Positions 1 through 6,767 of a stretch of DNA of 9,150 nucleotides are shown here, in pieces. How positions within the stretch are numbered: position 1 is the stretch's first letter; the number at the start of each line of letters is the position of its first letter. Origin of the DNA: RGIG8597 sp050872545 (lineage in GTDB: Bacteria; Spirochaetota; GWE2-31-10); NCBI GenBank assembly GCA_050872545.1, contig JBNMHA010000094.1, forward strand, positions 1 through 9,150, written 5' to 3'. A model generated the notes under the pieces. The model searched no databases, had not been told where the DNA came from, and was given only the letters and a program-made list of their open reading frames with translations. Made by a program: the position numbers and the translations under genes.

Positions 1-1
1 A

Positions 2-445
2 AAGCGTACCGGACTGAAAAACAAAGAGTTCAATATTTACAAGTTCAGAACAATGGTTGTGAATAATATGTCCGATACTTTGCAGTCAAGTGAGAGCGAT
101 CCGAGAAAAACTAAAATCGGGGACTTTCTACGCAGAACAAATTTAGATGAGCTGCCTCAATTGTTTAATATTTTAAGAGGAGAAATGTCATTTGTAGGTC
201 CAAGACCGCACATGATTAAGCATACTGAAGAATTTTACCAGAAGTATGATAAATATATGGTTCGCCACTGGGTGAAACCGGGACTTACCGGCTGGGCGCA
301 GGTCAACGGCTGGCGCGGTGATTCTGATATTGAAATGCGTGTAAAATTTGACATTGAATATATAGAAAACTGGACATTTTTTTGGGATATTAAGATTATA
401 TTTTTAACTATATTTGGAAAAAAAGCGAGAAATCATGCGTATTAG
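2..445 (+). CDS. Polyprenyl-phosphate sugar-1-phosphate transferase (WcaJ/CpsE type), 3' part only
   Basis: The frame is open from the left edge, so the start and roughly the first two thirds of the gene lie outside. The visible 147 residues are the C-terminal catalytic part of the bacterial sugar transferase family, which moves a hexose-1-phosphate from a UDP-sugar to undecaprenyl phosphate at the inner membrane and so starts exopolysaccharide or O-unit assembly. Seen directly: the IYKFRTM block at visible residues 12-18; the DELPQL block holding the Asp-Glu dyad that is catalytic in this superfamily (visible residues 49-50); GEMSFVGPRP; and KPGLTGWAQVNGWRG followed by DIEYIENWTFFWDIKII. The long WAQVNGWRG form and the IENW tail resemble the undecaprenyl-phosphate glucose phosphotransferase branch rather than the short PglC-type enzymes, but the sugar cannot be settled from this fragment. 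The stop overlaps the next gene by 11 bases (start at 435), which points to a shared operon. Confidence 0.9.
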   Translation, partial: KRTGLKNKEFNIYKFRTMVVNNMSDTLQSSESDPRKTKIGDFLRRTNLDELPQLFNILRGEMSFVGPRPHMIKHTEEFYQKYDKYMVRHWVKPGLTGWAQVNGWRGDSDIEMRVKFDIEYIENWTFFWDIKIIFLTIFGKKARNHAY

Positions 446-1160
446 AAAATTATTAAAACAAAAACTTTTGATTGCAGCTTGTGCCGTTTTATCGTTATTG
501 ACATCATGCACATATTACTCTGTTGTGTCTGATGATGTGAAAAATCTTTCTGTGGAAAACAGTGAAACGTTCGTTTATGCACGCAATCAATTCCAATTCT
601 TTCTGCGTGAAGTTACAGTTTGGACACTGGAGGATTTTTCATCCAATTCGCCGTCTGAACGTCATAAACTGCGAAAGTTTACTGTGGGTAAACGTGTTGC
701 GGCACAGGACAGCGTGCTGGAGCAATATAAAATTACACTGTTTGATAACGGAACTGCAATGTACAACTATGTATTGAAAAAAATTGACAGTTCACAGGAA
801 AAAAAATCCGACAGTCCGTTTATGTTCAGTTTGGAAACAGATACCGGTAATGTTTTAATGACAATGAAAAAGGATATAAGCGAAGATATTTTTGGGTTTA
901 ATGTTAATATCGGAGATGAAACATATAGATTGTCCGGTGTAAAAGGTAGAAATAAAAATGTATTTGCTGCAGCTTTTAATAAAGTTGACAGCGATGAAAT
1001 GTTGTTCTGCATGAAAAAAAATGCCGGTTATTTTTCCGACCGCATAGAATTTGATATTAAACGTTTAAACAATCCGATTGATGATGTAATTTTTGTTTCT
1101 GTTGCAGCGGTGTGTGACAGCATAATTTGCAAGGTATCCGGCGGAGGATATAAAAATTAA
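435..1160 (+). CDS. Putative lipoprotein of unknown function
   Basis: I do not recognise a family. The first 25 residues form a lipoprotein signal peptide: a basic start (MRIRKLLKQK), a hydrophobic stretch (about residues 11-22) and the lipobox LLTSC, giving lipidation at Cys25 and a mature chain of about 217 residues in the periplasm or on the outer membrane. The mature part is polar, begins with tyrosines and serines (TYYSVVSDD), and looks like a mostly beta protein with no further membrane segment. I chose ATG at 435, 11 bases inside the end of the sugar transferase gene, because it gives a clean signal peptide. A TTG at 414 in the same frame would only add seven residues, and neither start has a strong ribosome site. 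The overlap upstream and the 1-base gap downstream suggest cotranscription with a polysaccharide locus. A role in surface glycan export or assembly is inferred from position only. Confidence 0.75.
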   Translation: MRIRKLLKQKLLIAACAVLSLLTSCTYYSVVSDDVKNLSVENSETFVYARNQFQFFLREVTVWTLEDFSSNSPSERHKLRKFTVGKRVAAQDSVLEQYKITLFDNGTAMYNYVLKKIDSSQEKKSDSPFMFSLETDTGNVLMTMKKDISEDIFGFNVNIGDETYRLSGVKGRNKNVFAAAFNKVDSDEMLFCMKKNAGYFSDRIEFDIKRLNNPIDDVIFVSVAAVCDSIICKVSGGGYKN

Positions 1161-1161
1161 A

Positions 1162-1695
1162 ATGGAAAATGCGGAAAGTAATGTAGTAAAAACCAAAACT
1201 TTTTCATTGAACAAAAATGCTGTTGTCAGAATGATTTACAGATTCAATTTTATGAACAGATGGTATGTGTTTGTCGGCATATATGCGCTGCTTGTTTTGT
1301 ATCATCTGGCGGTTGTTGTGACCGGACAGGGAACTAATACATTTTTTGTAGTGTTTATTTCCGTTATGTATGCCGCACCTATTTTAGGTCTTGCTTTTTC
1401 ATTTATGCTTATTAACAGGTTTCTTACTAAATCTGATGGGCGAATGATGATTAATGTCTGCGATGTAAAAATAATGCCTGCCGGAGTTTGTTTTTTTACC
1501 AAAGACAACATGATACACTTTGCTAAAACGGAACAAATTTACAGATTGGCAGAGTATAAAGAATACTTTTTGATATTTTTAAGCAGCCATATTTTTATTC
1601 CTGTGCCTTTGTCTGCATTTGAACAGGGAGATAAACAGAAAGCGATTGAAATATTAAGGGCTGAAAATATAATCTATTCCGGCAAACTGCATTGA
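1162..1695 (+). CDS. Small membrane protein with YcxB-like C-terminal domain
   Basis: The 177-residue protein has two adjacent membrane segments (about residues 34-55 and 60-86) followed by a soluble C-terminal region of about 85 residues. That region has the pattern of the YcxB-like family: short beta strands, a 'VKIMPAGVCFFTKDN' stretch, then 'IYRLAEYKEYFLIFLSSHIFIPVPLSAF' (split here at residues 126-145 and 146-153) and a final helix 'KAIEILRAE'. YcxB-like proteins are small bacterial membrane proteins without an established function. The ribosome site GGAGG lies inside the end of the preceding lipoprotein gene (1143-1147), and the gap to that gene is one base, so the two are probably translated from one message. 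The 139-base spacer after the stop marks a likely unit boundary. The family call rests on pattern resemblance, not a search. Confidence 0.7.
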   Translation: MENAESNVVKTKTFSLNKNAVVRMIYRFNFMNRWYVFVGIYALLVLYHLAVVVTGQGTNTFFVVFISVMYAAPILGLAFSFMLINRFLTKSDGRMMINVCDVKIMPAGVCFFTKDNMIHFAKTEQIYRLAEYKEYFLIFLSSHIFIPVPLSAFEQGDKQKAIEILRAENIIYSGKLH

Positions 1696-1746
1696 AACAG
1701 GTGTAAAGCTTTTAATTGAAAAAATTAAAGTACATTAATATGTGGT

Positions 1747-1773
1747 TTAATTTCTTTTTTTTCCTGCCGATAC
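1747..1773 (+). promoter_or_regulatory. Sigma-28 (FliA-type) promoter upstream of the chemoreceptor gene
   Basis: The sequence reads TTAATTTC, then 11 bases rich in T, then GCCGATAC. The established sigma-28 consensus is TAAAGTTT-N11-GCCGATAA. The -10 half matches at 7 of 8 positions, the first four bases of the -35 half match at 3 of 4, and the spacing is exact. The site is 61 bases before the ATG of a methyl-accepting chemotaxis protein, the class of gene this sigma factor usually controls in motile bacteria including spirochaetes. Transcription would start near 1780, giving a leader of about 55 bases with an AAGGGA ribosome site at 1824-1829. Assignment is by inspection only. Confidence 0.65.
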
Positions 1774-1834
1774 TTATTTATGAAACACTTCATCCGGTCT
1801 GCGGTAATCGGAAATTCTTTCTCAAGGGATAATT

Positions 1835-4018
1835 ATGAAAGTAGCTTTGAAAGGCATGTCTTCCAATCTGAATAAAAAGATGTTTTTTCAGAAAATTATA
1901 GATTGGATAAAAAATTTTAAAAGCATAGAAAAAAGATCAATAAAAATCACATTGATTTTTTGGCAGATGGTGATATTTCTTGCCTTCATTATATGTTATT
2001 TCTTTACGACAATTATTGACTCAAAATTATCCGGGAAAGAACAAGTTAAGAACTACAATTCTATGATTATGCGGTATAAGCAAAATACATTAAGAAATTC
2101 TGTTCAGTTCGGAATCAGTCTGATGAATGTCGATTATGAAAATTCGCAGGTGAAGTCAACCGAAAGAAATATTGAAAAATATGAAGTTGAAGAACATTAC
2201 AAACAAAAATTAACAAAACAATTACGTGCTCTGCATTCAAGTGAAACTTCTTTTTATTTATTAAGCGAAGATGGAGTAATGCTTGTAAATACAAAAGACC
2301 CGTCTTCAGAAGGCGTAAATCGTCTTGATATGACGGATGAAAACGGAGTAGCTTTCTTTGATGAATTGCTAAAGTTAGCATTGCAGGGTGGTGGATTTGT
2401 AAATACTCATGAAGTTGTTGGGAAAAACGAGTTCTACAATATTTATTATGGTTCATATTTTGAGAAATGGAAACTTGTGTTAATAGCATCATCTTCTATG
2501 GAAGAATTTTTTGATGCAAGAAAACTTCAAGCAGAACATACAGCTAAGTGGAATAAAATTCAAATTGTTACATCACTGTTGATGGTTATAATTTTCATTA
2601 TAGGTGGAAGTATTCTTATCAATTACAAAATTGAAGATATTTTTGTAAAACCGATTAACATGCTTATCGGGAAAACTTATGAGATTGCAAACGGTGATTT
2701 GACCGTGAAATTTGATTTCCATACAAACAATGAATTTGAAAGTTTAATAAAAGCATTCAGGCTTATGGTGAATAAACTTTGCGAGCTGAATGCCAAAATT
2801 TATAATTCTGTTATTTCACTTGATAAGCACATGCGCGGACTTTATTTCGCATCCGGCAATGTAGAAAATTATACGGAAAATCAAGTTGTTACATTATCAG
2901 AAACAAATAAGAATTTTAATCAGCTTGGCGAAATGATGGAAAGAATTTCAGAAAATTCTCAAAAATCTGAAAACCTTGCTTCTGCGGCTATTCAAAAAGT
3001 AGATAACGGTCTTACCTTTATGGGAAATCTTGACAGTGAAATGCAGAAAATTGAAGCTAGTTCTGTTCAAATTACAAATATTATCAATGTAATGAATGAC
3101 ATTGCGGAACAAACTAATTTATTGGCATTAAATGCGTCGATTGAAAGTGCGCGTGCAGGGGAAGCAGGACGCGGATTTAATATTGTATCTGGAGAAATCA
3201 GAAAACTTGCGGAAAAATCAACCGAAGCGGCAAATGAAATCAGAGATTTGATTATTTCAAATAATGATTTAATTTCTGTAGGTGTAAAATATACAAAAGA
3301 AGTTACTGTAAGTTTGCAGGAAATTTCTAATGCAACGCAGCAAATTTTGAAATTGGTCAATACGATTAAAGAAGAAATTTTCGGTGCAAATGAGAAAACA
3401 AAGACAATTACAAATGCTTTTACCGAAGTTTTTGATGTTGCACATGAAAATATGTCATCGGTAAAAACCGTACAGAAAACATTGAAAGAATTTGTTGATA
3501 CAACGATTGATTTGCAGAAGTTTGTAGGTCAGTTTGATGTTCGTTCGGACAAAGATAAAGAGCAGCAAACGCATATAGAAGAAGTTCTTTCCGTAAAACT
3601 GAAAGAGGCAGAAGAAATCTTGAAATTTCACGGCAATAGTTTTCTTCCTACAGGAAACTTAAAGAAAATAGGCGAGTATCCTTTGCAGGAAATGTTGATT
3701 GGTGAAGAAATTGTCACAGGAAATTTCTCTATTGTCGATGAAATTTCAAAGAAAGTGAAATGTTCCGTTACATTAATGCAGCCTAGTGATGATTGTCTTG
3801 TTCGTGTAGCTACTACTGTACGTAACTTTGATAATACCAGAGCGATAGGAACCGTTATAGGAAAAGAATCTGAAGTTTATAAAAAAGTAGTAGATGAAAG
3901 ACAAGTATATTACGGACGTGCTTTTGTTATAAATCGACGTTATGTAGCTGTTTATAAACCTATTGTAGATGAAACCGGCTTTGTAGATATGGTGTTGTAT
4001 TTAGGTATTCCGGAATAA
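1835..4018 (+). CDS. Methyl-accepting chemotaxis protein with N-terminal Cache and extra C-terminal Cache-like domain
   Basis: A 727-residue transmembrane chemoreceptor. In order: a basic cytoplasmic start (1-37); membrane segment 1 (about 38-61); a periplasmic ligand domain (62-240) with a single-Cache pattern, including LLSEDGVMLVNTKDPSSEG and a GGGFVN...YYGSYFEKWKLVLIA stretch; membrane segment 2 (241-263); HAMP (about 264-317, with VKPINMLIGK and GDLTVKFDF); and the signalling coiled coil (about 318-568). The hairpin tip, with EQTNLLALNA then SIESARAGEAGRGF, lies at 425-448 and is the site that contacts CheA and CheW. Unusually, about 155 residues follow. After a helical linker they show a Cache_3-like pattern (LVRVATTVRNFDNTRAIGTV at 655-674, YGRAFV, YVAVYKPIVDETG, VLYLGIP at the end). 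No membrane segment separates them from the signalling domain, so this part should be cytoplasmic. There is no CheR-tethering pentapeptide at the C-terminus. ATG 1835 has AAGGGA 5 bases upstream. It is probably expressed with the motility regulon from the promoter at 1747. Confidence 0.95.
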   Translation: MKVALKGMSSNLNKKMFFQKIIDWIKNFKSIEKRSIKITLIFWQMVIFLAFIICYFFTTIIDSKLSGKEQVKNYNSMIMRYKQNTLRNSVQFGISLMNVDYENSQVKSTERNIEKYEVEEHYKQKLTKQLRALHSSETSFYLLSEDGVMLVNTKDPSSEGVNRLDMTDENGVAFFDELLKLALQGGGFVNTHEVVGKNEFYNIYYGSYFEKWKLVLIASSSMEEFFDARKLQAEHTAKWNKIQIVTSLLMVIIFIIGGSILINYKIEDIFVKPINMLIGKTYEIANGDLTVKFDFHTNNEFESLIKAFRLMVNKLCELNAKIYNSVISLDKHMRGLYFASGNVENYTENQVVTLSETNKNFNQLGEMMERISENSQKSENLASAAIQKVDNGLTFMGNLDSEMQKIEASSVQITNIINVMNDIAEQTNLLALNASIESARAGEAGRGFNIVSGEIRKLAEKSTEAANEIRDLIISNNDLISVGVKYTKEVTVSLQEISNATQQILKLVNTIKEEIFGANEKTKTITNAFTEVFDVAHENMSSVKTVQKTLKEFVDTTIDLQKFVGQFDVRSDKDKEQQTHIEEVLSVKLKEAEEILKFHGNSFLPTGNLKKIGEYPLQEMLIGEEIVTGNFSIVDEISKKVKCSVTLMQPSDDCLVRVATTVRNFDNTRAIGTVIGKESEVYKKVVDERQVYYGRAFVINRRYVAVYKPIVDETGFVDMVLYLGIPE

Positions 4019-4062
4019 AATGTTAGCGGAAACAAAAACAATCTGACGAGGAGAGCAATGTA

Positions 4063-4569
4063 ATGGAAATAGAGCAAAAGATTAGAAAAATCCAAGCTAT
4101 TCTTCGTGATTCTTCTGCAAGTGAGGGAGAAAAAGATGCTGCCAGACAGCTTTTGGATAAATTGCAGGATAAATATGCAATTGACATAGAAATGCTTGAT
4201 GACAGTAAAAAAGATTGGTTTACGATTAAATGCAAAGATGAACATGAAAAAATGCTTCTGTTAAGAATTTTGACTTCTTACCGACTGAAAGCATACTTGA
4301 AGAAAAATTGCAGCCGCCTATCTATACTGTTTTATACGACAGACAGTTATTTCCAGATTATAAGTGCAGAATTGTCATATCATAAATATGTTTTGTCTAA
4401 ATATTTGAAATCAGTGACAATTAATTATCTGCACAAATTTGTGCTGCCTTATCAGCTTGCAGATGCCGACACAGAGCAGGCAACTGATAAATTGACAGAT
4501 GAAGCAGCAGCAGCGGCGGCGTTTATGTTTTATGACAAAAATTATACAGCTAAAAAACTTTTGTTTTGA
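4063..4569 (+). CDS. DUF2786-like protein of unknown function
   Basis: A 168-residue soluble protein. Residues 1-45 (KIRKIQAILRDSSASEGEKD then AARQLLDKLQDKYAID) resemble the DUF2786 helical module, in which a K-I-R-K-L motif is followed by an acidic, alanine-containing helix and an aromatic K-Y turn. The function of that module is not established. The middle (55-125) is mixed alpha/beta with several lysines and tyrosines. Near the C-terminus six consecutive alanines (148-153) are encoded by three GCA and three GCG codons. The ribosome site GAGGAGA (4048-4054) is 8 bases before the ATG. The gene begins 44 bases after the chemoreceptor stop with no terminator between, so it is probably in the same transcript. 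A link to chemotaxis is only positional. The family call is tentative; the reality of the gene is much surer. Confidence 0.7.
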   Translation: MEIEQKIRKIQAILRDSSASEGEKDAARQLLDKLQDKYAIDIEMLDDSKKDWFTIKCKDEHEKMLLLRILTSYRLKAYLKKNCSRLSILFYTTDSYFQIISAELSYHKYVLSKYLKSVTINYLHKFVLPYQLADADTEQATDKLTDEAAAAAAFMFYDKNYTAKKLLF

Positions 4570-4578
4570 CCGATAAAA

Positions 4579-4623
4579 AATGAATCAGCCTTTTAAGTTA
4601 CTTCAAAAAGCCGCAGCTTCATT
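4579..4623. terminator. Probable bidirectional terminator hairpin between convergent genes
   Basis: An interrupted hairpin sits in the 63-base gap between two convergent genes. The outer arms AATGAA (4579-4584) and TTCATT (4618-4623) pair, then GC with GC, then CTTTT (4590-4594) with AAAAG (4606-4610), and inner AAG with CTT. Read on the minus strand the stem runs straight into six T residues (complement of 4575-4580), as expected for termination of the nucleoside kinase gene. On the plus strand it is followed by a weaker T-rich tract (TTCTTTCT). The bulges make it weaker than the terminator after ssb. Confidence 0.5.
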
Positions 4624-4632
4624 CTTTCTATT

Positions 4633-6276
4633 CTAATAGCGCAGGCTGGAACCTCCGATGAATTCCCTTACAATTGATGTCGGCGGAATATTATCTGCCG
4701 GAATATTGATGAAATACGACAGAAAGTTCAGCAAACGAGAAGCCTCGCCGTAATACGGACTGTCCGGATTTACCTGACGCAGAATAGGTTCTGCATATAC
4801 TTTTAATACGCCGAGTTCATAAATCAGCGCAGAATTAAAGTAACCATCCGCATCATTTTGAAATGGGAAAATGTTGTTCTCTTCACCTTGCCGTACTGCC
4901 GGCCACATTTCCAATGTTCTTTCCGCACTGTGCCCGCGATAGTTATAATCACGCACAAGTCGTCTTATTACTCGGTTGTCGGTTGTAGGAATTCTGTTTG
5001 CCTTATCAATATTTATGTGTGTTAATGCAGAAATGTATATTTTATACTTATTTTTACCCGGAATCATGTAAGTCATTTTTTCATTAAGACAATGAATTCC
5101 TTCGACTACGATAATTTCTCCGGGAGCCAATGAATATTCTTCCTGTGTTAATGAGGATTTGCCTGAAATGAAGTCAAAACGCGCCAGTTTAGTTTTTCGT
5201 CCGTTAAGAAGTGCGCTGATATGTTCATTAAAAAGTTCTCTGTTTACTGCTTCTATGCATTCAAAATCGAGGCTGCCGTCTTCGTTAAGCGGAGTTTTTT
5301 CTCGGTCGACAAAGTAGTCATCGACTGAAATCGTGCGCGGTGTAAGCCCATGAGCGCGCAGTTGCAGTTCTAATCGTTTTGAGAAAGTTGTTTTCCCGGA
5401 AGATGATGGTCCGGCAATAGCAACTAAGCGAACATCTTTGCGTGAAACAATGTCTTGCGCAAGTTTGATAATTCTGCTTTCTTGCAGAGCCTCTTCTATA
5501 AGAATTAAATCATTAATTTTTTTATTTATTACAATTTGGTTTAATGCTCCGATAGTGTCAACATGAAACAATTTGTCTAAGTTCTTATATTCACGGTAAA
5601 CTTTAAATATTTCCTTTTGCTCAGTGAATGTTTTAGGAACAGATAAATCTTTTCGCGACGGAAATTGCAAAATAAAGCCGTTTTCATAAGGAATAAGCGT
5701 AAAAATTGGAACTTGTTCTGTATTTGCTGCCAATATGTTTTGCAGAATCCCGGAAAAATTATCACATTGGTAACAATTGACGGTAGGAACTGCGCATGTT
5801 GTAAGCAAAAGCAGTTGCTCTTTTTTATTTTGTTCTTTGAGTAATGTTACTGCATTATGGTAGGATATTTTTTTTCGGATTATTGCTTTTTTCTCGGTAA
5901 TGTCATTCAGCATGTCATTTTTCAATGCAGCTATTTCTTTTGCCGTCGGCGTGTAATTTTCAAATTCATAATAATAACCGGCTCCGAGTGAATGCATAAT
6001 TGTTAATGTGTACTCGGGAAGTAATTTTTGTGCGGCTTTTTCCAGCAGAAAGCATAAAGTGCTGCGGTAAACTTCCATTCCTTCACTTGACTTAGGTGTA
6101 AGAAAGTAAATATCGGCATTAGTTTCAAGACAGAACCGCAGCGGCAAAATTTGATGATTTACTTTTGCGCAAATGTAATTTTCTTTTTCATCAGCAGGAA
6201 CCAACTCTAAAAGCTGCGTGCCTTTTTCAATTTCTATAGGTGAGCTGTCGTTTATCGTAACTTGTATTTTTTCCAT
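4633..6276 (-). CDS. Nucleoside kinase with N-terminal TGS domain (uridine kinase family)
   Basis: A 547-residue protein in three parts. Residues 1-60 (MEKIQVTINDSSPIEIEKGT onward) form a TGS domain. Residues about 65-235 resemble the second additional domain of threonyl-tRNA synthetase (YTLTIMHSLGAGYYYEFEN). Residues about 270-547 are a P-loop phosphoribulokinase/uridine kinase domain with Walker A GPSSSGKTT (289-297), ISVDDYF (316-322) and a Walker B-like EIIVVEGIHCL (387-397), then an arginine-rich region (IRRLVRDYNYRGHSAERT) typical of the lid and substrate site. The fold phosphorylates a nucleoside, probably uridine or cytidine, with ATP or GTP for pyrimidine salvage; the substrate is inferred. 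The start is set at 6276 because GGAGG (complement of 6281-6285) lies 4 bases before that ATG. The in-frame ATG at 6300 has no ribosome site and would add eight residues. It is the last gene of the trmB-STAS-kinase group. Confidence 0.88.
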   Translation of the reverse strand: MEKIQVTINDSSPIEIEKGTQLLELVPADEKENYICAKVNHQILPLRFCLETNADIYFLTPKSSEGMEVYRSTLCFLLEKAAQKLLPEYTLTIMHSLGAGYYYEFENYTPTAKEIAALKNDMLNDITEKKAIIRKKISYHNAVTLLKEQNKKEQLLLLTTCAVPTVNCYQCDNFSGILQNILAANTEQVPIFTLIPYENGFILQFPSRKDLSVPKTFTEQKEIFKVYREYKNLDKLFHVDTIGALNQIVINKKINDLILIEEALQESRIIKLAQDIVSRKDVRLVAIAGPSSSGKTTFSKRLELQLRAHGLTPRTISVDDYFVDREKTPLNEDGSLDFECIEAVNRELFNEHISALLNGRKTKLARFDFISGKSSLTQEEYSLAPGEIIVVEGIHCLNEKMTYMIPGKNKYKIYISALTHINIDKANRIPTTDNRVIRRLVRDYNYRGHSAERTLEMWPAVRQGEENNIFPFQNDADGYFNSALIYELGVLKVYAEPILRQVNPDSPYYGEASRLLNFLSYFINIPADNIPPTSIVREFIGGSSLRY

Positions 6277-6280
6277 AAAA

Positions 6281-6285
6281 CCTCC
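6281..6285 (-). promoter_or_regulatory. Ribosome binding site fixing the nucleoside kinase start
   Basis: The minus strand reads GGAGGTTTTATG. This strong site selects the ATG at 6276 over the upstream in-frame ATG at 6300. Confidence 0.85.
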
Positions 6286-6298
6286 ATTATTAAGAGGC

Positions 6299-6304
6299 AT
6301 TTTA
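6299..6304 (-). promoter_or_regulatory. Possible -10 box for a kinase-specific promoter
   Basis: The minus strand reads TAAAAT, 5 of 6 matches to the sigma-70 -10 consensus, about 22 bases upstream of the preferred ATG. No good -35 hexamer is seen at normal spacing. If it is real, transcription would start near the ribosome site with almost no leader, so the kinase may simply be transcribed from further upstream. Weak call. Confidence 0.2.
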
Positions 6305-6360
6305 GCGGATTTTCAGAAAAAATACAGAGAAAAACAAAAATAGCTATTTATTACGTTTCT

Positions 6361-6729
6361 TTACGAACGCATACAGTTCACTATATGCGAATCAATAATA
6401 GCTAAAGTATTAATGCTTGTTTCCTGCCAAAAAGATTTTGAATTGCAGATAAAGAAAAGCTGATATTTTTCATCTTCCGGAAGTTCAGTTATAAGAATAA
6501 TCCAGTCTATTAAAACTTTTATTCCTGCGGAATTCAGAAATTTTAACTTTGTTATGTTTACATATACACGTTTTATTTCATGTTCCAGAACATATTGATG
6601 CAGTTCCTTAAAAAAGTTCTGCATATACAATTCCGGCTTCATTTGTACAATATTTCCTGAAATATAAACTGTATCCTCTTTAAAAGATAAAGTTACATCA
6701 TCTTCCTGAACAGTTTCGATTTTATCCAT
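6361..6729 (-). CDS. STAS-domain protein (anti-sigma-factor-antagonist-like)
   Basis: A 122-residue single-domain protein. The pattern VYISGNIV, then RVYVNITKLKFLNSAGIKVL (54-73), matches the STAS fold, in which the serine of an (N/D)SAG motif, here Ser67, is phosphorylated by an anti-sigma or related serine kinase. The C-terminal half with WQETSINTLAIID resembles the subgroup of stand-alone STAS regulators that carry a WQ motif (slr1659-like). No partner kinase, phosphatase or sigma factor is visible within the window, so its target is unknown. The start ATG at 6729 has GGAGA (complement of 6737-6741) 7 bases upstream. It begins 38 bases after trmB and ends 84 bases before the kinase start, consistent with one minus-strand transcript. 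Confidence 0.75.
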   Translation of the reverse strand: MDKIETVQEDDVTLSFKEDTVYISGNIVQMKPELYMQNFFKELHQYVLEHEIKRVYVNITKLKFLNSAGIKVLIDWIILITELPEDEKYQLFFICNSKSFWQETSINTLAIIDSHIVNCMRS

Positions 6730-6767
6730 TTTTATGTCTCCAAAAAAAATGCAAGCTAATCAAAGAA

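Noticed and set aside
69..76. TCCGATAC, resembling a sigma-28 -10 half, inside the sugar transferase gene.
   Set aside because: Only 6 of 8 matches, inside a conserved coding region, and no TAAA at the required distance upstream.
414..434. TTG start adding seven residues to the lipoprotein.
   Set aside because: It lengthens the basic start without benefit; ATG 435 already gives a complete lipoprotein signal peptide.
1709..1730. AT-only inverted repeat (CTTTTAATT / AATTAAAG) after the YcxB-like gene, a possible terminator.
   Set aside because: The stem has one GC pair and a bulge, and no T-run follows directly; too weak to call.
1740..1832. A 30-codon plus-strand reading frame (starting MWFNFFFFLP) in the spacer before the chemoreceptor.
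   Set aside because: It has no ribosome site, overlaps the sigma-28 promoter, and its phenylalanine run comes from the T-tract of the promoter spacer.
4504..4521. GCA/GCG triplet run near the end of the DUF2786-like gene.
   Set aside because: Six alanine codons in two blocks; too short for a meaningful tandem repeat or phase-variable tract.
6111..6118. GCCGATAT on the minus strand inside the nucleoside kinase gene.
   Set aside because: No TAAA-like half 15 bases upstream, and the position lies within coding sequence.
6277..6300. Upstream in-frame ATG for the nucleoside kinase.
   Set aside because: It lacks a ribosome site, while the ATG at 6276 has GGAGG at close spacing and begins the TGS domain directly.
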